A DNA stretch of 21,492 bases from an uncultured Collinsella sp. GTDB lineage: Bacteria; Actinomycetota; Coriobacteriia; Coriobacteriales; Coriobacteriaceae. The translations under genes and the position numbers were made by a program. Location: contig URKH01000034.1 in assembly GCA_900548255.1 (NCBI GenBank), forward strand, positions 1 through 21,492, written 5' to 3'. Under the pieces are notes generated by a model. The model saw nothing but the letters and a program-made list of their open reading frames with translations. It was not told the DNA's origin and made no database searches. This document shows positions 8,701-15,374 of this stretch, in pieces; the stretch's first letter is position 1, and the number at the start of each line of letters is the position of its first letter.

Positions 8701-9344
8701 GCATGCGTATCGCCATGCGCGACCTGGAGATCCGCGGCGCCGGTTCGCTCATGGGTGCCGAGCAGCACGGTAACCTGTCGAGCGTGGGCTTTGACCTGTT
8801 TACGCAGATGCTGGGTCAGGCCGTGGCCGAGGCGCGCGGCGATGACGACGCCGGCGTGGAGGCGGCGAGCGTGGGTATTAACCTGCCGGCCGACTACTTC
8901 TTGTCCGAGGAGTACCTGCCGGCGGTGGACCAGCGCGTGCTCGTGTACCGTAAGCTCGCAACGGCCGAGGACCTGGAGAGCATCGACGAGGTGCAGGAAG
9001 AGACCGAGGCCGCGCATGGCGAGCTGCCGTTGGCGGGACTCAACCTGTTCAATCGCGCGCGCATCCGCATTCGCGGCGAGCGCCTGGGGCTCGAGAGCGT
9101 CACGCTCAGTGGCGGCCGCATCACGTTTTTGGGCGTAGACGTGCCCAAGAAGGTGGCCTTTGAGCTTAAGACCCGCTATGGCGCGGTGAACTTCCCCAAG
9201 AGCCGCAAGCTGTCAGTACCCTACAAGGCGGGCGCCGGTGCGGGCAGCGGCTTGGGCCGTGGCCTCGATGCCAACGACGGCACCGGCCCCGTGGCCGCGG
9301 CGCTCATGCTGCTGCAGCAGTTGGGCGCTAGTGACGACGACTAA
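5712..9344 (+). CDS. mfd: Transcription-repair coupling factor Mfd
   Basis: This encodes 1210 residues, slightly longer than E. coli Mfd. The ATG at 5712 follows GGAGGAA (5701-5707). Mfd is an ATP-driven DNA translocase that removes RNA polymerase stalled at lesions and recruits UvrA. The UvrB-like N-terminal part is marked by FRVHGDTVEVFPAQ and RIEFFGDEIDRIR. The CarD-like RNA-polymerase-binding domain starts near Phe532 (FKPGDYVVHATHGIALF). The helicase core has Walker A GDVGFGKT (683-690), DEEQ (784-787), LSATPIPRTM and the QLYQLKGRVGRS motif. The TRCF C-terminal domain ends the protein. An Ala/Arg/Glu-rich low-complexity stretch lies at about residues 430-480, between the UvrB-like part and the polymerase-binding domain; it is probably a flexible linker. 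Codons are strongly GC-biased, as expected for a resident gene. Confidence 0.97.
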   Translation: MLIHRIAAQLYTAEALQTVEAGLDAGEDVTLAVSQSGRTLMAAAQFARRPRPTVYIVSGEDAADRAARSLAAYVGLAHVCRFPERKDYPWREQAPDDAVVAQRCEALGRIVRGDNCIMVASARALLRCVPPVESHYWESTTFAVGEEIPFDEVPQRLVGMGYTNAGAADAPGLFRVHGDTVEVFPAQEKAPVRIEFFGDEIDRIRRMVSSTGQTIGNEDSIEIFPCRELALTDGAVHNMHVALYRASQDDSKLAALLEMVDARIVTPELDRFLPVMYGQTVSPLAHVSGKALVVLSEPRSLFDDCLRAYEDIETRAGEAGIDRLDGLYVRAQQLDFGAQQRLNYVSLIRAGGAVTAELKIEQPAIAGSDNRFMTRIQEVVGKRYACVFAIPDRGARESMELTFGDEGITFEESLTAAPENAGVIGERVRVAAADSADRAVRQEAHASIRERKADALNARSLEAGAAQAAAGAAVPTISRGRVTFVDAALPQGVVVPDANLAVFSIADLNARMDANRARSRRKVDITQITFPFKPGDYVVHATHGIALFSEIARQEVGGKERDYFLLEYADGDKLYVPLEQVDRITRYVGPDGDKPRLTRLNTADWTRATNKARKNAKKLAFDLVDLYTRRSSITGIACPPDTPEQIEMEESFPYDETRDQLEAIADIKADMEAPKPMDRLLCGDVGFGKTEVALRAAFKCVDSGRQVMVLCPTTILAQQHYETFFERFAPFGLEVEVLSRFRTPAQQKRALKAFAEGTIDVLIGTHRLLSADVNPKNLGLVIIDEEQRFGVQHKEQLKNLREQIDVLTLSATPIPRTMQMATSGVRDMSLITTPPTGRRPVIVHVGEYDPDVVSAAIRLEVGRGGQVYYVSNRVKTIDDAVARVHEAAPEARVGVAHGKMSPREVEDVMIEFATKKIDVLIATTIVESGIDNATANTLIIEGSQRLGLAQLYQLKGRVGRSATQAYAYFMFPGELPLTEEATARLTALSEFQDLGSGMRIAMRDLEIRGAGSLMGAEQHGNLSSVGFDLFTQMLGQAVAEARGDDDAGVEAASVGINLPADYFLSEEYLPAVDQRVLVYRKLATAEDLESIDEVQEETEAAHGELPLAGLNLFNRARIRIRGERLGLESVTLSGGRITFLGVDVPKKVAFELKTRYGAVNFPKSRKLSVPYKAGAGAGSGLGRGLDANDGTGPVAAALMLLQQLGASDDD

Positions 9345-9424
9345 CAAGTAGGGGATGTGGCGGGACGAAGTCATCTTTGCCCCGCCATCTCGCAGATTGA
9401 TTTCAGCCCCATCGAAAGGAAAGC

Positions 9425-10288
9425 ATGTTCGGATACATCTATAAGAAAGATGTCGCCATTATCGCGGTTGTCCTGTGCCTTTGTCTGGGCGTGGGCAGCT
9501 TCTTCGATTACCAGATCTCGACCGCGCTGTTCAACATCGGCAGCATGTACGGTCGCTTTATCGAGGCCGCCGGCGAGCTGCCGTTCGAGCTGACGGCGAG
9601 CGTTGCGGGCGTTATGCTCGTGCGCGCGGTGCGTCCCGATTCCAGAGGGAGCAAATGGCTCGCCGTGCTCGGCGTCCTTGTCAACGTTGGCCTGGCCGGC
9701 TACGAGATCGTTTCATCCCTGCGGGTCGGCGGCAAACTCATCGCGGCTCAGTTGGTGCTGACGTTTGCGCTGGTCATCGTTGCCAACCTTATCGTCTATC
9801 GCCTCACACGCGACACCGATCCCGACGAGCTCACGCGCTGGGCGTTGATGGTGCTTGCCGTGTGGGTCGTTCAGGCCATTATCCTCAACGTGATCGTCAA
9901 GCCGCTGTGGTCGCGCCCGCGCATGCGCGTGATCGAGGTCACGCCGGGGCTCGATTTTCAGCCGTGGTGGGTGATCGGCAACCCCGACAAGTGGGCCTAT
10001 ATCGCCGCCGGCGTGATCAAGGACGGCTTTAAGTCGTTTGCGAGCGGACACACGGCGCACGCGGCGATCGGCCTTATGCTCGCCGGGCTTCCCGCGTCGG
10101 CCTTTAAGGAAAAGCCGTCGCGCCGCCGTGTGGTCTTTTGGGTCGCCGCTGTGGTCGCGGCGCTCGTCGCCTTTGGTCGCATCGTGATCGGCGCGCACTT
10201 TTTGAGTGACGTGAGCTGCGGCTTTGCCTTGGTGCTGGCGCTTGAGTGCCTTGCCGCGCGCATTGCCTATCCGGGCGGCGTACAATAG
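9425..10288 (+). CDS. PAP2-superfamily integral membrane phosphatase
   Basis: This encodes 287 residues, with an ATG preceded by AAAGGA (9415-9420). It is a polytopic membrane protein with about six hydrophobic helices. The phosphatase signature is spread over three motifs: K159-x6-R166 in KPLWSRPRM, ASGH with His209, and GRIVIGAHFLSD with Arg252, His258 and Asp262. Two positions differ from the canonical motifs: M replaces the last P of KX6RP, and A replaces P of PSGH. PAP2 enzymes of this kind dephosphorylate lipid phosphates such as phosphatidate or undecaprenyl pyrophosphate at the membrane. The substrate cannot be read from sequence. The stop codon overlaps a TACAAT box that may serve the next gene. 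Confidence 0.88.
   Translation: MFGYIYKKDVAIIAVVLCLCLGVGSFFDYQISTALFNIGSMYGRFIEAAGELPFELTASVAGVMLVRAVRPDSRGSKWLAVLGVLVNVGLAGYEIVSSLRVGGKLIAAQLVLTFALVIVANLIVYRLTRDTDPDELTRWALMVLAVWVVQAIILNVIVKPLWSRPRMRVIEVTPGLDFQPWWVIGNPDKWAYIAAGVIKDGFKSFASGHTAHAAIGLMLAGLPASAFKEKPSRRRVVFWVAAVVAALVAFGRIVIGAHFLSDVSCGFALVLALECLAARIAYPGGVQ
10281..10286 (+). promoter_or_regulatory. Possible -10 box of the threonine-aldolase-like gene
   Basis: TACAAT overlaps the PAP2 stop codon, 48 nt before the next ATG. No good -35 box lies at standard spacing. The leader contains a small hairpin (CGGGC 10304-10308 with GCCCG 10313-10317, loop TCGT) just before the ribosome binding site. Confidence 0.35.
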
Positions 10289-10333
10289 CCCCATCTGAAT
10301 CATCGGGCTCGTGCCCGGCTAGAGAGGATTACC

Positions 10334-11359
10334 ATGCTCGCGTTCAACAATGACTATTCTCACGGCGCACATCCGGCAGTGCTGCAGGCGCTCGTCGACA
10401 CCAATATGGAGCCGCAGCCCGGCTACGGCACCGATGCACACACCGAGCGTGCCAAGCAGCTTATCCGCGAGGCCTGTCAGGCCCCCGATGCCGACGTGTT
10501 TTTTCTGGTGGGTGGCACGCAGGCCAACGCGACGGTGATCGACATGCTGCTTGCGCCCTACGAGGGCGTCGTTGCTGCCGAGACTGGCCACGTCGCCTGC
10601 CACGAGGCGGGCGCCATCGAGTTTGGCGGCCACAAGGTGCTCACCATCCCCGGCTACGAGGGCAAGATGCACGCCGAGGATCTCGAGAACTATATCCAGG
10701 TGTTCTACGAAAACGAGAGCTACGAGCACACGGTGTTCCCGGGCGCCGTGTACGTGAGTCTATCGACCGAGTACGGCACGCTGTACTCCAAGGCCGAGCT
10801 CGCGGCGATTCACGCGGTGTGCCAGAAGCGCGAGATTCCGCTGTTTGTGGATGGCGCCCGACTGGCCTATGCGCTGGCAGCCGACGAGTGCGACATCACT
10901 CTGCCCGAGCTGGCACAGCTGTGCGACGTGTTCTACATCGGCGGCACCAAGTGCGGCGCGCTTTGCGGCGAGGCTGTGGTGTTCTGCGGCATGCACGCTC
11001 CGGCGCATCCCATTCCGCGTATTAAGCAGCACGGCGCGCTGTTGGCCAAGGGCCGCCTGACGGGCGTGCAGTTTGAGGCGCTCTTTACCGATGGCCTGTA
11101 TTTTGAGATTGGTCGACAGGCGATTCAGACGGCCCAGGCGCTGCGTCGTGTGCTGCACGAGAGCGGCTACCAGTTCTTCTTGGAGACGCCTACGAACCAG
11201 CAGTTCGTGATTCTGCCCAACGAGGACATGGCCCGCATTCGCGAGCATGCGGCGATCGAGTACTGGGAAAAGTACGACGATACCCACACGGTGGTGCGCT
11301 TTTGCACCAGCTGGGCCACGACGCAGGAGGACATCGACGCGCTGGCGGCTGTCCTGTAG
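10334..11359 (+). CDS. Low-specificity threonine aldolase-like PLP enzyme
   Basis: This encodes 341 residues; the ATG follows AGAGAGGA (10321-10328). The fold is the aromatic-amino-acid beta-eliminating lyase/threonine aldolase branch of PLP enzymes. Visible marks are the N-terminal NDYSHGAHPAVLQAL, the cofactor-binding region VGGTQANATVIDMLL, ETGHVACHEAGAIEF, the Asp-containing FVDGARLAYAL, and the Schiff-base lysine K206 in YIGGTKCGAL. Members cleave L-threonine or L-allo-threonine to glycine and acetaldehyde, sometimes other beta-hydroxy amino acids. Length fits the family. The gene has its own promoter-like element and a strong terminator, so it is probably a single transcription unit. 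Exact substrate preference (L-threonine, allo-threonine or phenylserine) is not decided by sequence. Confidence 0.88.
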   Translation: MLAFNNDYSHGAHPAVLQALVDTNMEPQPGYGTDAHTERAKQLIREACQAPDADVFFLVGGTQANATVIDMLLAPYEGVVAAETGHVACHEAGAIEFGGHKVLTIPGYEGKMHAEDLENYIQVFYENESYEHTVFPGAVYVSLSTEYGTLYSKAELAAIHAVCQKREIPLFVDGARLAYALAADECDITLPELAQLCDVFYIGGTKCGALCGEAVVFCGMHAPAHPIPRIKQHGALLAKGRLTGVQFEALFTDGLYFEIGRQAIQTAQALRRVLHESGYQFFLETPTNQQFVILPNEDMARIREHAAIEYWEKYDDTHTVVRFCTSWATTQEDIDALAAVL

Positions 11360-11377
11360 CCTGATGTAATGACGAGG

Positions 11378-11420
11378 GGCCGCCTTGCGCTGGGTTTGGC
11401 GCAAGGCGGCCTTTGTTTTT
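11378..11420 (+). terminator. Strong Rho-independent terminator
   Basis: A perfect 13-bp stem (GGCCGCCTTGCGC 11378-11390 with GCGCAAGGCGGCC 11399-11411) has an 8-nt loop and is followed by TTTGTTTTT. It closes the threonine-aldolase-like gene. Confidence 0.92.
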
Positions 11421-11436
11421 GAGAGAGAAGGGTTGT

Positions 11437-12018
11437 ATGACCGAGATGTCCGAGCCGGCGATTCGCCTGGCGACGCCCGAAGACGCGCCGGCGTTGCTTG
11501 CCATCTATGAGCCGTATGTGCGCCAGACGGCGATTACCTGCGAATACGAGGTGCCGAGCGTTGAGGAGTTCGCCGGGCGCATCGAGCGTACGCTCAAGCG
11601 CTATCCGTATCTGGTGATGGAGCTGGACGGGCGTCCGGTAGGCTATGCCTATGCGAGTCCGCTCAACAGCCGCGAGGCATACGACTGGTCGGTCGAGACG
11701 TCGATTTACCTGGCACGCGACGTGCGCCACGGCGGGCTGGGCCGCAAGCTGCACGATGCGCTCAAGCAGTGCCTGATCGCGATGGGCATCACCAACATGT
11801 GCGCGCTCATCGCCGTGCCGCACGACAAGGACGACGAGTATCTAACGCACAACAGCCAGGACTTCCATGCCCATATGGGATATCGCTTGGTGGGTGCTTT
11901 CGACCGCTGTGCCCAAAAGTTCGGCCGCTGGTACGACATGTGCTGGATGGAGCTGGTCCTGGCCGAGCGCACCCCCAACCAGCCCAAACCAACCTGGTTC
12001 CCCGACCTCCTCGCCTAA
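11437..12018 (+). CDS. GNAT acetyltransferase, phosphinothricin/methionine-sulfoximine type
   Basis: This encodes 193 residues. The ATG at 11437 follows AGAGAAGGG (11424-11432); another in-frame ATG lies at 11446. The sequence follows the Pat/Bar-like branch of GNAT enzymes: IRLATPEDAPALLAIYEPYV at the start, then RPVGYAYASPL, the acetyl-CoA-binding ARDVRHGGLGRKLHDAL, and HAHMGYRLVGAFDRCAQKFGRWYDMCWMEL near the end. Such enzymes acetylate the amino group of phosphinothricin, methionine sulfoximine or related amino acids. In gut or soil bacteria the natural substrate is often an amino-acid analogue. It lies immediately after a terminator without a clear promoter and converges with the gntR gene, 35 bases away. 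A role linked to the neighbouring glycated-amino-acid locus is possible but unsupported. Confidence 0.85.
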   Translation: MTEMSEPAIRLATPEDAPALLAIYEPYVRQTAITCEYEVPSVEEFAGRIERTLKRYPYLVMELDGRPVGYAYASPLNSREAYDWSVETSIYLARDVRHGGLGRKLHDALKQCLIAMGITNMCALIAVPHDKDDEYLTHNSQDFHAHMGYRLVGAFDRCAQKFGRWYDMCWMELVLAERTPNQPKPTWFPDLLA

Positions 12019-12055
12019 AACCACCACAAAGGTGCCTATCCCCATTGTGGTGGTT
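12019..12055 (-). terminator. Hairpin between convergent genes (gntR terminator; palindromic repeat A)
   Basis: AACCACCACAA (12019-12029) and TTGTGGTGGTT (12045-12055) form a perfect 11-bp stem around a 15-nt loop containing CCTATCCCC (12035-12043). On the - strand the stem is followed by a T-run, which suits termination of gntR, whose stop codon lies in the stem. The loop core recurs in other palindromes of this window, so the element may be a dispersed repeat used as a terminator. Confidence 0.6.
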
Positions 12056-12776
12056 AGCCGATGGGCTCGGTGTATTTGGCGCGGTCGGTGCGTTGGATGC
12101 GCTTGGAGACATGGAGCGGGCGGCCGTCGGTGTCGTAGACGTAGTCAGTGATAAGGATCAGTGCCTGCCCGCGCTCAACGTTGAGCAAAAACGCCTCGTT
12201 TTGCGAGGCATAGCACACCTCAAAGGTCTTATGCCCCTGTGCCGGCGCGCGATGGAATTCTTGGCGCAGCGTGGCGTAGAGCGAACCGTTGATATCGCGA
12301 TCGATGAGCGATCCAAAGCTTGGCGGCAAATAGGTGGTCTCCAGGCACAGTGGCGCATCGTCCAGATAACGCAGACGGACAAGTTTGACGAGCTTGCTGC
12401 CCACGGTAGCGTCAAAGAACTTGGCCACGCTGCCCGTTGCCTTGGCAAAGCCCGAGTCCACCGTGCGCGTGGTGGGCTTCATGCCCCGGCCTTCGACCTG
12501 CTTGGTATAGCTCGAAAACACCAGGTTGTTCTCGTGGAGCGCGGGCGTGTCGGCCACAAAGGTGCCACGTCCGCGCTCGGTGCGCACCAGGCCCTCGTCA
12601 ACTAACACCTTAAGCGCGTGGCGCACGGTGCTGCGCGACAGCCCCGATTCGTCCATGAGCTCCATCTCGGACGGCAGCTTGTCTCCGCGTGCGTAGGTGC
12701 CGGCGGCGATGCGGTCACGCAGCGTACCCGCCAGACGCTCGTATTGGGCCAAGTTCTTTTTTGACGAAGTGCTCAT
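12054..12776 (-). CDS. GntR-family repressor with UTRA ligand domain
   Basis: This encodes 240 residues on the - strand. The N-terminal winged helix (about 10-76) has the HutC-subfamily pattern: LRDRIAAGTYARGDKLPSE, recognition helix GLSRSTVRHALKVL and wing GLVRTERGRGTFV. The UTRA domain (about 95-235) is marked by KLVKLVRLRYLDDAPLCLETTYLP and the terminal GRPLHVSKRIQRTDR. UTRA domains bind small sugar-phosphate or amino-acid-like ligands that release the protein from DNA. It diverges from the SIS/permease/PTS genes, the classic arrangement for a local repressor; FrlR of fructoselysine loci belongs to the same family. The ribosome binding site is weak (AGG about 8 nt from ATG). A repeated TATNTAACTTGTATG motif before both divergent genes is the likely operator. 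Confidence 0.92.
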   Translation of the reverse strand: MSTSSKKNLAQYERLAGTLRDRIAAGTYARGDKLPSEMELMDESGLSRSTVRHALKVLVDEGLVRTERGRGTFVADTPALHENNLVFSSYTKQVEGRGMKPTTRTVDSGFAKATGSVAKFFDATVGSKLVKLVRLRYLDDAPLCLETTYLPPSFGSLIDRDINGSLYATLRQEFHRAPAQGHKTFEVCYASQNEAFLLNVERGQALILITDYVYDTDGRPLHVSKRIQRTDRAKYTEPIG

Positions 12777-12788
12777 GCGAACAACCTA

Positions 12789-12816
12789 TATCTAACTTGT
12801 ATGTTTACTGAACCAA
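12789..12816 (-). promoter_or_regulatory. gntR promoter with operator-like site 1
   Basis: TATCTAACTTGTATG (12789-12803) matches a site on the far side of the divergent region in 14 of 15 positions. Read on the - strand, TTGGTT (plus coordinates 12811-12816) and TAGATA (12789-12794) are 16 nt apart and could be the -35 and -10 boxes of gntR; the -10 match is poor. A repressor bound here would block gntR itself. Confidence 0.5.
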
Positions 12817-12817
12817 G

Positions 12818-12832
12818 CATGTATCCAACATG
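12818..12832. promoter_or_regulatory. Small palindrome in the divergent control region
   Basis: CATGT and ACATG flank a 5-nt spacer (ATCCA), giving a perfect short inverted repeat in the A/T-rich region between gntR and the first SIS gene. CATGTAT also begins the site-2 motif at 12924. Possible additional repressor half-sites. Confidence 0.3.
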
Positions 12833-12923
12833 ACAACAAAACCGCTGGTAATGGATTGCCGAAAACTTTACCAGCAAAATTTCTAAGACAAATATAGCAT
12901 ACAACTAGTCGACATAGCCAAAA

Positions 12924-12942
12924 CATGTATATAACTTGTATG
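12924..12942 (+). promoter_or_regulatory. Operator-like site 2 / promoter of the first SIS gene
   Basis: CATGTATATAACTTGTATG contains the second copy of the 15-base TATNTAACTTGTATG motif (12928-12942) and a TATAAC -10-like box (12930-12935), 40 nt before the SIS start codon. The 11-mer ATGTATATAAC (12925-12935) recurs exactly at 14146-14156 before the permease gene. A diverged inverted copy may lie near 12897-12907. No consensus -35 box was seen. Confidence 0.5.
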
Positions 12943-12981
12943 CCATCGAGAGCATCAAACGAGAAGAAAGGCTGATGCACG

Positions 12982-13974
12982 ATGACTACTCAGGAACAGG
13001 TTAAGGATGTCGTCTCCCAGGTTTTGGCTGACAAGGCAGACAAGGGCGGCATCAGGCGCGTCGTGTGGATTGGCGCCGGCGGATCCAACGGCGGCAACTA
13101 TCCTGCTCAGTACTTTATGGAGCACGAGGCTACGCAGGTCGTGAGCTCCAGCTACACCAGCAACGAGTTCGTGCACGCAACCCCTGCCTACGTCAACGAG
13201 AACACCCTGGCCGTCGTCGTGTCCATGCGCGGCACCAAGGAGACCATCGTCGCCGCCCAGGTCGCCAAGGACCACGGCGCCAGCACCATCGCCATCTATG
13301 TTGACGAGTCCGGCCTCACTGAGGTCTGCGACTACAAGATCCAGTACGACAGCTTGGCCGTCGACGAGTCCTGCATGGGCCGCACCAACTCCGCCGTCGT
13401 GACCATGATCGCCATGGAGCTTACGCAGCAGACCGAGGGCTATGCCGAGTACGAGACCGCTATGGCCGCCTTCGACTTGGTCGACCCCATCTATCGAAAG
13501 GCCGTCGAGTACACCCGTCCGCTTGCTGCCAAGTGGGCCGAGCAGAACGCCGACAAGCCCTGCATCAACGTGATGGCTCAGGGTCCGCTCTTTGGTGCCG
13601 CCTACGTCTTTAGCATCTGCAACGTGCAGGAGATGCTGCAGATCGACTCCTGCACCATCAACACCTGCGACTTCTTCCACGGCCCCTTCGAGATTCTGGA
13701 CAAGCGTACCTCGCTGTTCCAGCTCATCAGCGTCGGCCGCAGCCGCTGCAACGACGAGCGCGGCATCCGTTTTGTCAATCAGTACGGTGGCGAGCGCGTC
13801 TATCAGCTCGACGCCAAGGAGCTCGGCCTCAACGACATCAAGGACAGCGTGAGCGAGTACTTCAACCACCTGATCTTTGCCCCGATCCTCAACAACGTGT
13901 ACATGCGCGCGCTCTCTGCCGTCACCCACAAGGACTACATGACGCGCCGCTACATGTGGAAGCTGGACTACTAG
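12982..13974 (+). CDS. SIS-domain sugar-phosphate deglycase/isomerase-like protein (FrlB/GfrE/GfrF type), copy 1
   Basis: This encodes 330 residues with two SIS domains: the first around VVWIGAGGSNGGNYPAQYF, the second around VMAQGPLFGAAYVFS. It is related to fructoselysine- and glucoselysine-6-phosphate deglycases and to the isomerase half of GlmS. The catalytic pair of that family, a Glu 16 residues before the His of the HGP motif, is present as Glu217 (VQEM) and His233 (DFFHGPFE). The residue three before that His is Asp, where copy 2 and E. coli FrlB have Glu. The end (RRYMWKLDY) parallels the RRYYGGLVEY end of FrlB. AGAAAGG lies about 10 nt before the ATG. Expected reaction: hydrolysis of a phosphorylated glycated amino acid to hexose-6-phosphate and amine. 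An aldose-ketose isomerase remains possible. Confidence 0.85.
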   Translation: MTTQEQVKDVVSQVLADKADKGGIRRVVWIGAGGSNGGNYPAQYFMEHEATQVVSSSYTSNEFVHATPAYVNENTLAVVVSMRGTKETIVAAQVAKDHGASTIAIYVDESGLTEVCDYKIQYDSLAVDESCMGRTNSAVVTMIAMELTQQTEGYAEYETAMAAFDLVDPIYRKAVEYTRPLAAKWAEQNADKPCINVMAQGPLFGAAYVFSICNVQEMLQIDSCTINTCDFFHGPFEILDKRTSLFQLISVGRSRCNDERGIRFVNQYGGERVYQLDAKELGLNDIKDSVSEYFNHLIFAPILNNVYMRALSAVTHKDYMTRRYMWKLDY

Positions 13975-14010
13975 GGGATAGAGCGGCCTAACAGCTCGAT
14001 GTCCTCATAA

Positions 14011-14076
14011 GTTGTGGTGGAATAGTTCCTGTTTGGGGGGCTTGAAGCATCTATTTAGGAACTATTTCACCGCAAC
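14011..14076. repeat. Long imperfect palindrome (20-bp stem) between SIS copy 1 and the permease
   Basis: The outer arm 14011-14020 and AATAGTTCCT (14021-14030) pair with AGGAACTATT (14057-14066) and the following ten bases to 14076. This gives 20 consecutive pairs, including two G:U, around a 26-nt loop. It has no T-tail, so it is a poor terminator. It could stabilise the SIS mRNA 3' end or be a dispersed palindromic element. TTGTGGTGG is shared with the hairpin at 12045-12053. Confidence 0.7.
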
Positions 14077-14080
14077 CGCC

Positions 14081-14117
14081 AAGTAATCCGCTGGGGACGG
14101 AGGAAAACGGATCACTT
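14081..14117. repeat. Palindromic element E with a GGGGACGG core
   Basis: AAGTAATCCG (14081-14090) and CGGATCACTT (14108-14117) pair with one mismatch around a 17-nt loop that contains GGGGACGG (14093-14100). Read on the other strand, the loop core is CCGTCCCC, similar to the cores of the hairpins at 12019, 18151 and 19370. It is probably a dispersed intergenic repeat. Confidence 0.6.
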
Positions 14118-14145
14118 TTCCGCTCACCGATTTGTGTCTTGAAAA

Positions 14146-14166
14146 ATGTATATAACGACTATAACG
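14146..14166 (+). promoter_or_regulatory. Permease promoter/operator with TATAACG direct repeat
   Basis: TATAACG occurs twice, 9 bases apart (14151-14157 and 14160-14166). The 16-mer TATAACGACTATAACG resembles TATAATGACCATAACG before the PTS genes (two transitions). The preceding ATGTATATAAC is identical to part of the site before SIS copy 1. TTGAAA (14139-14144) could be a -35 box, 15 nt from the second TATAAC. Probably the control site of the permease gene. Confidence 0.5.
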
Positions 14167-14206
14167 TAGTGTGAAACATATTGGAAACAATACCGAGGAG
14201 GCTGCG

Positions 14207-15289
14207 TTGAAGAAAAGCAATCTGGGCTATGTGCTGGTGCTGATCGCCGCGCTTATGTGGGGCAGCATCGGAATCTTTGTAAACGGCATCTCGGCCATGG
14301 GCGTTACGTCCCAGAGTATGGCTGCCTTTCGCTTGTTGTCGGGCGCCGTCTTAATGGCTCCGGTCTTGGCATTCATGGGTTGCCAGGGAGGTGCTCGTGA
14401 GGGAAAGGCATCGGGTCCCCTGGCACTGTTCAAGGCAAGTCCTAAAGAGCTTGTTCCTTGTGCGCTTCTTGGCATTATCGGCCTCGCCACCGCTAACACG
14501 CTTTATTACGAGTGCATGGGCGAGGTGGGCATGTCCACGGCCTCGGTGCTGCTCTACACCTCGCCGGTGTTTGGCGTCATGCTCGGCCGCGTACTTTATC
14601 GCGAGGATGTGACTCCCAACAAGCTCGTTGCCATCGCTTTTAACATCGGTGGCTGTGTGCTTGCAGTGACCGATGGCGACCTTTCCGGTTTTCATTTTTC
14701 GGTTTGGGGCGTCACGTCGGGCGTGATTGCGGGCTTTTGTGGCGCGTCGCTCGCGGTGTTTAGCCGGATAGCAACCAAGACGGTCCACCCGCTGGCTGTC
14801 ACGTTTTGGGGCCTTGTTTTTGGCGGTGCGGTTATGGCGGCTATCGCGGCTCCGTGGCCAGATGTCGCCGCGGCAATGTCGCCACAGCTGCTGCTGCTGT
14901 TCCTTGGCTTTGGACTCATCCCCACAGCCGTGGCCTATGTCTTATATATGCAGGGTCTGTCCATGGGGCTCGAGACGTCGAAAGTTCCCGTCGTAATGTC
15001 ATTCGAGACGGTCGTCACCGTGCTGCTGGGCATTGGTGTCTACGCCGAGCCCGCCGGCGCGATCAAAGTTCTGGGCATCGTTTTGGTGCTCGCGTCCATC
15101 GTGATTATGAACACCGACTTTTCCAAGCTGCGCAACAGTGTGTTTGTCGGCCATGTCATTGAGAGCATGACCTTTAAGCCCAACGCGTGGTGGACGGAGA
15201 AATCGCAGGACATGGATCTGTTTAAGGAACGCACCGGCATCGCGCTGGAGCCCACCGTGCAGGAAAGCCCCTGGTACTTCGTGCGATAA
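14207..15289 (+). CDS. EamA/DMT-family permease with long C-terminal tail
   Basis: This encodes 360 residues. The TTG at 14207 is chosen because GAGGAGG (14195-14201) precedes it at ideal distance; a GTG at 14171 would overlap the promoter motif. About ten membrane helices form two EamA repeats, the first starting at NLGYVLVLIAALMWGSIGIF and the second near FSVWGVTSGVIAGFCGASLAVF. Family members export amino acids, nucleosides and other small metabolites. After the last helix (IKVLGIVLVLASIVIMN) an unusual hydrophilic tail of about 55 residues extends to the end, where typical members stop shortly after the last helix. Its place among SIS and PTS genes suggests export of the amine released by deglycation, an inference from context. 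Uptake of a related compound is the alternative. Confidence 0.85.
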   Translation: MKKSNLGYVLVLIAALMWGSIGIFVNGISAMGVTSQSMAAFRLLSGAVLMAPVLAFMGCQGGAREGKASGPLALFKASPKELVPCALLGIIGLATANTLYYECMGEVGMSTASVLLYTSPVFGVMLGRVLYREDVTPNKLVAIAFNIGGCVLAVTDGDLSGFHFSVWGVTSGVIAGFCGASLAVFSRIATKTVHPLAVTFWGLVFGGAVMAAIAAPWPDVAAAMSPQLLLLFLGFGLIPTAVAYVLYMQGLSMGLETSKVPVVMSFETVVTVLLGIGVYAEPAGAIKVLGIVLVLASIVIMNTDFSKLRNSVFVGHVIESMTFKPNAWWTEKSQDMDLFKERTGIALEPTVQESPWYFVR

Positions 15290-15374
15290 GGGATTGCGCA
15301 CGGCGTCCGACCTGGGATTATCCAGCCAGCGCCGGCCTACCCAGCCCCAACGTTTCAAGTACGTTAAACCCGTC

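Noticed and set aside
9358..9387. TGGCGGG/CCCGCCA hairpin after mfd
   Set aside because: A 7-bp stem with a 16-nt loop and no T-tail; not a convincing terminator for mfd.
11769..12605. A 278-codon + strand frame across the GNAT gene and gntR
   Set aside because: It spans two convergent real genes and a terminator hairpin and shows no domain.
12955..13929. A 324-codon - strand frame opposite the first SIS gene (similar ones lie opposite the EIIAB fusion and SIS copy 2)
   Set aside because: The Gly/Val/Asp-rich translations arise from the complement of strongly biased codons; the + strand proteins carry recognisable motifs.
13975..14206. A regulatory RNA or riboswitch upstream of the permease
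   Set aside because: Two hairpins exist, but they lie upstream of the probable promoter at 14146-14166, so they would not be in the permease leader.
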